From Planctomycetota bacterium (GTDB lineage Bacteria; Planctomycetota; Phycisphaerae; Phycisphaerales; UBA1924): a stretch of 64,000 nt of DNA. Shown in pieces: positions 16,180 through 22,833 of the stretch. The notes under the pieces were generated by a model. The model was not told where the DNA came from. It did no database searches and saw only the letters and a program-made list of their open reading frames with translations. Positions within the stretch are counted from its first letter, which is position 1; every line of letters begins with the position of its first letter. The stretch spans positions 1 to 64,000 of the forward strand of contig JACTNA010000009.1 in the NCBI GenBank assembly GCA_014584315.1. The letters are read 5' to 3'. A program made the position numbers and the translations under genes.

Positions 16180-16202
16180 GGCACAGGCGGGGCGCCTGTG
16201 CC
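16180..16202. repeat. GCACAGGC palindrome, possible bidirectional terminator
   Basis: GGCACAGGC (16180-16188) pairs with GCCTGTGCC (16194-16202) around a GGGGC loop. It lies between the convergent EEP lipoprotein and rnc genes. The same palindrome with loops GGGAC and GGGAT occurs twice at 43959-44010, so it is a dispersed element and not merely a local hairpin. Confidence 0.7.
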
Positions 16203-16212
16203 GCCGCGCGAT

Positions 16213-16947
16213 CTACTCCGGTGCGCCCGCGCCCTCGACGATCCGCACCTCGCCGTCGCCGTCCTCCACGGCCACGCCCAGCGCGCGCAGCGCGAGCAGC
16301 GCGGCCTGCTGCTCCGCCTGCTTCTTGCTCTGCCCCCACGCCGGCTCGAAGCGGCGCGAGTCGATCTCGACGCACACCTTGAACGCCTTGGCGTGATCCG
16401 GCCCTTTCTCGTCGAGCGTGCGATAGACCGGCGTCCCCTCGAAGCGCTGCTGCGCGTGCTGCTGCAGCACGCTCTTGAAGTTCTGCTGGTGCCCGCTCTG
16501 CGCCGCCCGCTCGATGATCGGGTCGATGTGCGGCCCGATGAACGCCGCGGCCGCCTCGTACCCCGCGTCAACGTACACCGCCCCGATCACCGCCTCCAGC
16601 ACCCCCGCCGCCAGCGACGGCGGCTGCGTGGACGACTGCATCCCCTTGCCGAGGATGAGCAGGTCCTGCAGGCCCATCGAGCGAGCGATCTGCGTGCACG
16701 CCCGGCGCGACACCGCCGCCGACTTGATCTTCGTCATCTCCCCTTCGAGCAGGTTGGGGAACCGCCGGAAGATGCGCTCGCAGGCCACCATCCCCAGCAC
16801 CGCGTCGCCCAGGAACTCCAGCCGCTCGTTCGAAGCCACGCGCGTCTCCGCCACCGACGCGTGCGTCAGGGCGCGGCACAACAGCCCCGGATCACCGAAC
16901 CGGTGCCCGATCACGGCTTCTGCGCGGGCGCGGTGTGCGTCGTCCAT
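16213..16947 (-). CDS. rnc: Ribonuclease III
   Basis: A 244-residue double-strand-specific endoribonuclease that processes rRNA and other structured RNA. The RNase III signature NERLEFLGDAVLG lies at residues 40-52, with metal-binding Glu 44 and Asp 48. A second acidic site is in LEAVIGAVYVDAGYEAA. The C-terminal third (about 165-235) is a double-stranded-RNA-binding domain, with its final helix visible as SKKQAEQQAALLAL. The length is normal. The start is ATG 16947, since the family sequence begins with the first helix there and the longer upstream reading is unlike RNase III. No ribosome site is seen. The rpmH gene diverges about 270 bp away. Confidence 0.95.
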   Translation of the reverse strand: MDDAHRARAEAVIGHRFGDPGLLCRALTHASVAETRVASNERLEFLGDAVLGMVACERIFRRFPNLLEGEMTKIKSAAVSRRACTQIARSMGLQDLLILGKGMQSSTQPPSLAAGVLEAVIGAVYVDAGYEAAAAFIGPHIDPIIERAAQSGHQQNFKSVLQQHAQQRFEGTPVYRTLDEKGPDHAKAFKVCVEIDSRRFEPAWGQSKKQAEQQAALLALRALGVAVEDGDGEVRIVEGAGAPE

Positions 16948-17217
16948 GGTCGCGGAGCGCCCGAACGCAGAGGTGCGTCCGCGCGGCCGGTCCTTTCGGA
17001 GTCGCCACGGACGCGAACGCTCGCCGCCAGGTCGCCTCCGAGGCGTCCAGGCCGCGGGCGCACACGCCCGATGCGGGCGGGGCCGACCCCGCCGGACCGA
17101 GTGTATGAAACACCCCCCGAGGCACCAAGCCTCTCGCGCCGGATTCGTCTCTGGTCGGGACCCGACTCGGGGCCTATATTCCTCCCCCACGGGCCGAGGC
17201 CCGCCGCGGAGGTCGCC

Positions 17218-17361
17218 ATGCACTACCCACGCCGTGCCAGCAAGATCAAGCGAGCGAGGAAGTCCGGGTTCCGGGCCAGGATGCGCACCCGCAACGGCCG
17301 CAAGACCATCAACCGCAAGCGCCGCGTCGGCCGATCCGTCAACGTCCGCGACGCCAACTGA
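17218..17361 (+). CDS. rpmH: 50S ribosomal protein bL34
   Basis: A 47-residue basic protein with the L34 core: SKIKRARKSGFRARM, then TRNGRKTINRKRRVGR. The N-terminus reads MHYPRRA where most bacteria have MKRTYQPS. The start ATG 17218 is preceded by GCGGAGG with good spacing. A TATATT hexamer near 17175-17180 is a possible -10. A strong terminator follows at 17386-17416. L34 is normally first in the rpmH-rnpA-yidC cluster near the origin; none of those genes is here, so rpmH is detached from its usual neighbours. Confidence 0.88.
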   Translation: MHYPRRASKIKRARKSGFRARMRTRNGRKTINRKRRVGRSVNVRDAN

Positions 17362-17385
17362 CCGCCCGACCCTGACCAAGTCCCG

Positions 17386-17416
17386 AACGCCCGCCGGACA
17401 AATGCCGGTGGGCGTT
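17386..17416 (+). terminator. Rho-independent terminator after rpmH
   Basis: AACGCCCGCCGG (17386-17397) pairs with CCGGTGGGCGTT (17405-17416) with a 7-nt loop, one G-U pair and T-rich sequence following. It separates the monocistronic rpmH from the OPT transporter. Confidence 0.8.
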
Positions 17417-17516
17417 TTCGATTCCGCCCCGCTTGTGCGAGGGTCCGACTTGGCGCACCATACGCCTCCGCCGGTCCGCCAGGATCGCCGCCAGGCACGC
17501 ACCCACGGAGGCCGAC

Positions 17517-19958
17517 ATGTCCAACCAGCCAACGCCGCCCCCCGGCTCGGCCCGCCCCTACCGCGAGGTCACCCTCGCCGCCATCGTCTTCGCCATGGTC
17601 ATCGGCCTGGTGATGAACGCCTCGATCACCTACGCCGGCCTCAAGATCGGCTTCACCCTCGGCGGCTCGGCCATCGCCGCCGTCCTCGGCTTCGGCGTCC
17701 TCCGCGGTCTGCTGCGCAAAGGCTCCATCCTCGAAACCAACATCGCCCAGACCATCGCCTCCGCCGTCAACACCTCCAACTCCGGCGTGATCTTCACCGT
17801 CCCCGTCCTGCTCCTCCTCGGCTTCACGCTCTCCTGGGACCAACTCGACTTCTGGCTCATCACCCTCGCCTGCATGGCCGGCGCGGTGCTCGGCGCGGCG
17901 TTCATCATCCCGCTCCGCAAGCAGATGATCGAGATCGAGCGCCTGCGGTTCCCGTCGGCGATGGGCGTCGCCGCCATCCTCAAGTCCCCCGGCGCGGGCG
18001 CGAAGAAATCCATCGTCCTGCTCGCGGGCATCGCCCTCTCCGCGTTGATCTATCTGCCGGTCGGTCTTCCCGGCATCCGCCTCCCCGCGTCGATCGACCG
18101 GCTCGACTCCCTCGTCGAACGCGAGCGCATCTCACCCGCCGACGCCGAGCGGACACGCACTATCGCGGGCTGGATCGAGCGCGGCGCGGCCCCGGACGCG
18201 GTGCTCGCCCTCGGCCGCGTCGAGGCCGAACTCCATGACTTGATCGAAGCCGACGAGCCGGACGAAGCGGCGATCGCGGGCGTTCGCGAGCGCATCCGCG
18301 ATGCCGCCGTTCCCGGTGTCTCGCCCCGCCTCGCCCATGCGGCCCTGCTCGCCTCCGAGGGCGAGCAGCCGTGGGACTCGCTCCGCAAGACCGACCTCGG
18401 CTGGGCCGGCTCGCCGTTGCCGGGCTACCAGGACCTCAACATCCGCCTGCCCGCGCGAACCGACGACGAAGGCAAACTCCTTGCCAAAGTCGACCACAAC
18501 GGCGACAACCGCCCCGACCTCGTCCTCACCGACGACCGCATCTCGCTCGGCCGAATCCTCGGCCTGCCCGACGAGTTCCAACTCGTCTTCGCCATCGCCC
18601 CCTTCGCCCTCGGCGCGGGCTTCATTACAGGGCGCGCCGGGCTGATGGTCCTCGCCGGCGGCATCCTCGCCTACTTCGTGCTGACACCCATCGCCTTCAG
18701 ACTCGGCTGGATGCCCGCGAGCATCACGCCCGCCACCGCGCCCGGCTACGGCTTCGGCGCGTTCAACCGACCCCTGGGCATCGGCCTGCTGCTCGGCGGC
18801 GCGATGATGGGCATCCTCGCCGCGCTCCCCGCCATGCGCGCCGCCCTCAAGAGCATCGCCGTCGCAAGCCGCATGCCCCGAGGCTCGCGCGACGAACTCG
18901 GCCTCAAGGTGCTGCTCGCCGCCATCGCCGGCGCGCTCCTCCTCCTCTTCATCGCCGCCGACTTCGAGGGCAACCGACCGCTCAACGAGGGCAAGCAGTG
19001 CCCCGTCTCCGGCCTCAAGGTCTCCGAGAACGTCGAGCCGACAACCTACAAGGGATACCTCATCCGCTTCGCCTCCGACGAGGCCGCGGAGGCGTGGAGC
19101 TCTTCCGGCCCGTGGACGAGCCTGAACGTCGACAGGAACACGACTTCCACGGTCGTCTGGGACGACGCGCAGAAGGACAAGTACCTCGCCTCCATGAACG
19201 CCAGGCCCGGCGCGCTCGCCGCCCTTCCCTCGCACCTTCGCGCCGCCGTGATCGCCATCGTCGGCGCGCTCTGGATCTGGTTCGCCGGCATCATCATCGC
19301 CCAGTGCACGGGCATGACCGACTGGTCCCCCATCTCCGGCATGGCGCTGCTCACCGTCGTCATCGTCATGCTCCTCGCGGGCACGGGCGCGGTCCTCAGC
19401 GCGGTGCTGCTGGGCGCGGCCCTCTGCGTCGCCATCACGCTCGCCGCCGACATGATGGCCGACCTGCGGACCGGCCACCTCGTCGGCGCGCGCCCGATCC
19501 GACAGCAGGTCCTCGAACTCTGCGTCGTCCCCATCGGACCCGTTGTCTGCATGTTCACCGTCCTCCTGATCGCCGCCGTCAACATGAAGACCTACGGCGT
19601 CGCGCTCGGGCCGGAGACGCCCACCAGCGCACCCCAGGCCCAGGCCCTCCAAGCCATCATCACCGGCGTGCAGGGGGGCGAGATCCCATTCGCCCTCTAC
19701 GGCTGCGGCGCGCTCCTCGGCGCGCTCCTCGGGCTCGGCGCGTTCAGCGGCCTCGGCGTCCTCGTCGGACTCAGCATGTACCTCCCGTTCTTCTACATCG
19801 CCACCTACGGCATCGGCTGCCTCGCCAACATGACCCTCGCCAAGATCAAGGGGCGCGCCTGGGCCGAGGAATGGGGCGTCCCCTTCTGCGCCGGACTCAT
19901 CGTCGGCGAATCCGTCCTCCAACTCGCCATCAACTGCGTCGTCCTCGCACTCGGCTGA
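17517..19958 (+). CDS. OPT-family transporter with soluble insertions
   Basis: An 813-residue member of the oligopeptide transporter (OPT) superfamily. The N-terminus shows the family pattern (PYREVTLAAIVFAMVIG, then NASITYAGLKIGFTLGGSAI, then ILETNIAQTIASA), and many hydrophobic helices follow. Two soluble parts interrupt the membrane region. Residues about 190-345 are hydrophilic and helical, then contain a calcium-loop-like DHNGDNRPDLVLTD. Residues about 490-560 hold a CPVSGLKV segment followed by YKGYLIRFASDEAAEAW, which resembles a YHS metal-binding domain. OPT members move peptides or metal chelates. ATG 17517 has ACGGAGG upstream. A small membrane protein follows 13 bp after the stop. 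Confidence 0.85.
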   Translation: MSNQPTPPPGSARPYREVTLAAIVFAMVIGLVMNASITYAGLKIGFTLGGSAIAAVLGFGVLRGLLRKGSILETNIAQTIASAVNTSNSGVIFTVPVLLLLGFTLSWDQLDFWLITLACMAGAVLGAAFIIPLRKQMIEIERLRFPSAMGVAAILKSPGAGAKKSIVLLAGIALSALIYLPVGLPGIRLPASIDRLDSLVERERISPADAERTRTIAGWIERGAAPDAVLALGRVEAELHDLIEADEPDEAAIAGVRERIRDAAVPGVSPRLAHAALLASEGEQPWDSLRKTDLGWAGSPLPGYQDLNIRLPARTDDEGKLLAKVDHNGDNRPDLVLTDDRISLGRILGLPDEFQLVFAIAPFALGAGFITGRAGLMVLAGGILAYFVLTPIAFRLGWMPASITPATAPGYGFGAFNRPLGIGLLLGGAMMGILAALPAMRAALKSIAVASRMPRGSRDELGLKVLLAAIAGALLLLFIAADFEGNRPLNEGKQCPVSGLKVSENVEPTTYKGYLIRFASDEAAEAWSSSGPWTSLNVDRNTTSTVVWDDAQKDKYLASMNARPGALAALPSHLRAAVIAIVGALWIWFAGIIIAQCTGMTDWSPISGMALLTVVIVMLLAGTGAVLSAVLLGAALCVAITLAADMMADLRTGHLVGARPIRQQVLELCVVPIGPVVCMFTVLLIAAVNMKTYGVALGPETPTSAPQAQALQAIITGVQGGEIPFALYGCGALLGALLGLGAFSGLGVLVGLSMYLPFFYIATYGIGCLANMTLAKIKGRAWAEEWGVPFCAGLIVGESVLQLAINCVVLALG

Positions 19959-19971
19959 TCGGAGACCCGCG

Positions 19972-20688
19972 ATGAAACTCATCGGCTCCCTCGTCGTCAT
20001 CGCCTCGCTCGTCTTCGGCACGCTCAGCGCGGCCACCGCCTACCTGCCGAAGCTCTCGCTCGCCGACGAGCGGCTCCTCGGCCTCACGCTCAACGCACCC
20101 GCCGGCGGCCCGCCGCCGCTCGCCGGGCCTGGAGACACACTCACACCCGAACTGCTCGCGACGCTCCGCGCCGACGGCGTCGAACGCGTCCGCGTCAAGG
20201 AGTTCGCCTTCGACCGCTGGTCGCACGCCTGGTGGTTCGCCCTCGCCGTGCTCGGCCTGACCGCCGGGGGAGTCACGATCAAGCAGGCCGCGAGGATGCA
20301 GTACGCACCGTCCGCCGCCGGCGAGCGTCGCGAGTCCCCGGCGTCCGCCGCGCGTGACGCCCTCGCGCGCATCCGCGAGATCGCGCGGTCCCTCGCCGAC
20401 GAACTGCCGAGCATCCGCGACGAGCACGACCGCTGCCGCACGATCGTCCACCGACTCGACGAAGTCCAGCGTCAGCACTCACTCACCATCGTCGAGGCGA
20501 AGCCCGCCCTCATCGCCGCCCTCGGCATGGGCGGCTTCGCGGAGTTCATGGACCACTTCTCGGCCGGCGAGCGCAACCTCAACCGTGCCTGGTCCGCCGC
20601 CGCCGACAACCACGCCCCCGAGGCCGAGCGCAGCCTCGCCGCCGCCCACGAGCCGCTCGACAAGGCCGCCGAGAGGCTCGGCGCGTAG
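19972..20688 (+). CDS. Membrane-anchored hypothetical protein, partner of the OPT transporter
   Basis: A 238-residue protein with an N-terminal hydrophobic segment (LIGSLVVIASLVFGTLSAAT), a short extracytoplasmic region (residues about 22-80), a second helix (AWWFALAVLGLTAGGVTI) and a long C-terminal helical, acidic-basic cytoplasmic part (about 105-238) with coiled-coil character. It begins 13 bp after the OPT stop with GGAGA as ribosome site, so the two form an operon and probably a complex. The domain FMDHFSAGERNLNRAWSAAA looks like a four-helix arrangement, but no family name is recognised. A bidirectional terminator follows directly. Confidence 0.65.
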   Translation: MKLIGSLVVIASLVFGTLSAATAYLPKLSLADERLLGLTLNAPAGGPPPLAGPGDTLTPELLATLRADGVERVRVKEFAFDRWSHAWWFALAVLGLTAGGVTIKQAARMQYAPSAAGERRESPASAARDALARIREIARSLADELPSIRDEHDRCRTIVHRLDEVQRQHSLTIVEAKPALIAALGMGGFAEFMDHFSAGERNLNRAWSAAADNHAPEAERSLAAAHEPLDKAAERLGA

Positions 20689-20690
20689 GA

Positions 20691-20732
20691 ACGCCCCGCG
20701 TGTGCGCACGGGGCACGAACCACGCGGGGCGT
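20691..20732. terminator. Bidirectional terminator, 12-bp stem
   Basis: ACGCCCCGCGTG (20691-20702) pairs with CACGCGGGGCGT (20721-20732). It lies between the convergent OPT-partner gene and the PEP-CTERM gene at 20746 and can end transcription from both. Confidence 0.7.
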
Positions 20733-20745
20733 CCTCCGCCGGGAG

Positions 20746-21735
20746 TCATCGGGAACGACGGCGACGCGGCATCGCGCCGCAACCCAGCCCGAAGAGCGCG
20801 AGCGAGCCGGGCGCCGGAACGACGTACGTGAACACGGCCTCGATGACCGCGCCCTTGTACGCGCCGTCCGTGAACACGCCGTTCGCGTCGATGGGGAACG
20901 CCGAGTAGTACCGGTCGCGCACCTTCGGGTCGCGCGGGTCGCCCGCGGGGTAGTCGTCCGTGGCGAGATAGCGGCGCTCGAAGGCCTTGTCCTCGCCGTC
21001 GTCCCACCCCGCGCCACGGAAGGTGCTGTCCGGGTCCGCGACGTAGATCACCGAGTTGTCGGTGTCCACGGCCACGCCCGTCATCACGTGGAAAGACCCG
21101 GCCCACCAGAAGGGCTTGTGCTCGTCCGCCGTGATGTGCACGACGACCGCCCGGTTGCTGTCGATCCCCGCCGCGAACACATCGAAGAGGCTCGTGAAGC
21201 CCGTCGCGTTGTCGCTCTTGCCGTCGTTGTGGTCGCGGCGGACCTGCTTGCCGTTCATGTAGAACCGGTCGACCACCGCGTCCGCGAACCCGGCGTTTGC
21301 ACTGTAGGCGAGCACGTCCGGCGCCCATGCGCACGCCCCGTTGTTGAGGCCGAACCGCTTGCCCGCCACGATGGCGAGGTCCTCCAGCGCGTAGTTCGCC
21401 CGCTCCAGCCAGTTTCGGCCCGCGTGCTCCTTGTCCGCGCCCTTGCGCCGGCTCGGGTCGAAGATGCCGGGGAACCGATCCTCCATCGACGCGATCGCGT
21501 TCGTCCACGCCGCCGTCGCGCACCATCCGCCGCCCTGCTCCCACCAGTCCTTGCTGTCGTACGCCGGGGCGAGCGGCTTCGGTATCCACGTGCCATCTCT
21601 CGCCGGATCGGTCTTCTGATGCTGGTAGAAGTCCGGCACGGTCAGTTTCCAGGCGGTCTGCGCCATCGCCGACCCGGCGGCGGCGGCCAGGATCAGCGAT
21701 GCCGAAACGGTCCCGAGCGCGATTCGAGCGTTCAT
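20746..21735 (-). CDS. PEP-CTERM protein with a cysteine-protease-like core
   Basis: A 329-residue secreted protein: signal peptide ending AGSAMA, a large globular domain, and a C-terminal anchor VVPAPGSLALFGLGCGA followed by PRRRRSR. The globular part has QGGGWCATAAWTNAIAS (Cys near residue 69), a later FHVMTGVAVD (His near 217) and VIYVADPDS, the Cys-His-Asp order of papain-like C39 peptidases. It may be a surface peptidase or a catalytically altered relative. The start ATG 21735 has AGGGAG upstream. The porin-like gene on the same strand lies upstream but appears to have its own promoter. Confidence 0.7.
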   Translation of the reverse strand: MNARIALGTVSASLILAAAAGSAMAQTAWKLTVPDFYQHQKTDPARDGTWIPKPLAPAYDSKDWWEQGGGWCATAAWTNAIASMEDRFPGIFDPSRRKGADKEHAGRNWLERANYALEDLAIVAGKRFGLNNGACAWAPDVLAYSANAGFADAVVDRFYMNGKQVRRDHNDGKSDNATGFTSLFDVFAAGIDSNRAVVVHITADEHKPFWWAGSFHVMTGVAVDTDNSVIYVADPDSTFRGAGWDDGEDKAFERRYLATDDYPAGDPRDPKVRDRYYSAFPIDANGVFTDGAYKGAVIEAVFTYVVPAPGSLALFGLGCGAMPRRRRSR

Positions 21736-21871
21736 CTGCGTGCTCCCTGCGGTTGATGCGTCGGTCAGGACCGGACGCTCCGGCCTTCACCCCTACGAAC
21801 GACGCCCGCCCGCGTGGCTCACGCGGTCCTGGCGGGATTCTGTCCCCGTCGCGCTCACCCGCTCGCGCCGG

Positions 21872-22711
21872 TCAGAACCGCACCGTGACGCCCGCGAAAA
21901 GACGCACGCTCTCCGTCTCCGGATGGTCCAGACCCGCGACAACCCCCGCGTCGAGTTGCACATCGCCCGAGATCGCATAGGTGAACCCGCCCGCGACCGA
22001 CGGGCTGTAGTCGTCGCCGGCGCCGACGGCAGCCTCGCCGATGTACTCGACGAACACCCCCAGCCGCTCGGTCAGTTCGTGCCCGAGCGCCGCCGTGTGC
22101 GAGAGGACGGTGTCATACTTGGTGTTATCGCCGTCGCGGACGAACGCGACCTCGACCTGCAGCCCGAGGCTCCACCGCTCGCCGAGCGAAACCGCGAACG
22201 GCACGACCAGGCCGCCCTCGACGCGGTCGGACGCGACCCCGCTGTCCCCCGTGGGAAACCGCACGAACGGCAGCAGGGCGAGCGCGGCGTCTCCTCCGTC
22301 GTTGCCGAAGAGATTGACCTTGAAGCGCAGTCCGAGATTCCCGACGCCGCGCCGGTCGCCCTCCTGCGGGTCGTCCTCGATCAGGTACGGGTCGAACAGG
22401 AACTGCACGTCCGCGCTGTTCGTCAGCCCGATCTTGAGATTGAGCGGCGCGATCGCCCAGGATCGTGCCGTGCGCCCGCCCGCCTCGCGCAGCGCGTGCT
22501 CCGCGATGCTCATCTCCAACTGCACCGCCCCCGCGTCCACCGTGTACGGGCTTTCGGTGGCGTCGGGGCGGTCCGCGCTCAGCGGACGCCGCAACTCACG
22601 CGGCGTCGGGTTGAAGATCGTGTACGCGCTCTTGTCCGGCAGCGGCTGCGCGAGGCAGGCCGTGGACAGAACGATCGCGCAGGCCGACGCCGCGGCGTTC
22701 GTGGTGGGCAT
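21872..22711 (-). CDS. Outer-membrane beta-barrel transporter-like protein
   Basis: A 279-residue protein with a signal peptide (TNAAASACAIVLSTACLAQP) followed by repeated amphipathic beta strands and a C-terminus ending in Phe (ESVRLFAGVTVRF), as in outer-membrane barrels. RPDATESPYTVDAGAVQLEM near the start and the many strand pairs match the MetA-pathway-of-phenol-degradation/transporter group (PF13557). The substrate is unknown. ATG 22711 has GAGAAGGA upstream. Two identical half-site operators and a strong promoter lie just upstream (22735-22790), so expression is probably controlled by a dimeric repressor, perhaps responding to a metal. Confidence 0.72.
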   Translation of the reverse strand: MPTTNAAASACAIVLSTACLAQPLPDKSAYTIFNPTPRELRRPLSADRPDATESPYTVDAGAVQLEMSIAEHALREAGGRTARSWAIAPLNLKIGLTNSADVQFLFDPYLIEDDPQEGDRRGVGNLGLRFKVNLFGNDGGDAALALLPFVRFPTGDSGVASDRVEGGLVVPFAVSLGERWSLGLQVEVAFVRDGDNTKYDTVLSHTAALGHELTERLGVFVEYIGEAAVGAGDDYSPSVAGGFTYAISGDVQLDAGVVAGLDHPETESVRLFAGVTVRF

Positions 22712-22734
22712 CGTGTGTCCTTCTCGCGGCCGGT

Positions 22735-22750
22735 TGTAGCCGCGGCTACA
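22735..22750 (-). promoter_or_regulatory. Operator 1, perfect palindrome TGTAGCCGCGGCTACA
   Basis: A 16-bp perfect palindrome (GTAGC-N4-GCTAC core) located 24 bp before the barrel-protein start, downstream of the predicted -10. A second copy is centred exactly 30 bp upstream, about three helical turns, so two repressor dimers could bind the same DNA face. Confidence 0.6.
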
Positions 22751-22760
22751 CTTGTCGGCC

Positions 22761-22790
22761 ATAATGTAGCCGATGCTACGGCCGTGTCAA
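22761..22790 (-). promoter_or_regulatory. Promoter with embedded operator 2
   Basis: On the minus strand TTGACA (22785-22790) is a perfect -35. TACATT to CATTAT (22761-22768) supplies a -10 with 16-18 bp spacing. Operator 2, TGTAGCCGATGCTACG (22765-22780), fills the spacer and overlaps the -10 edge, so its occupation would block RNA polymerase. Confidence 0.6.
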
Positions 22791-22833
22791 GCCCCGCCCG
22801 CCGCCTTCGATCTCGGAACCCGGCCCGCCGCGC

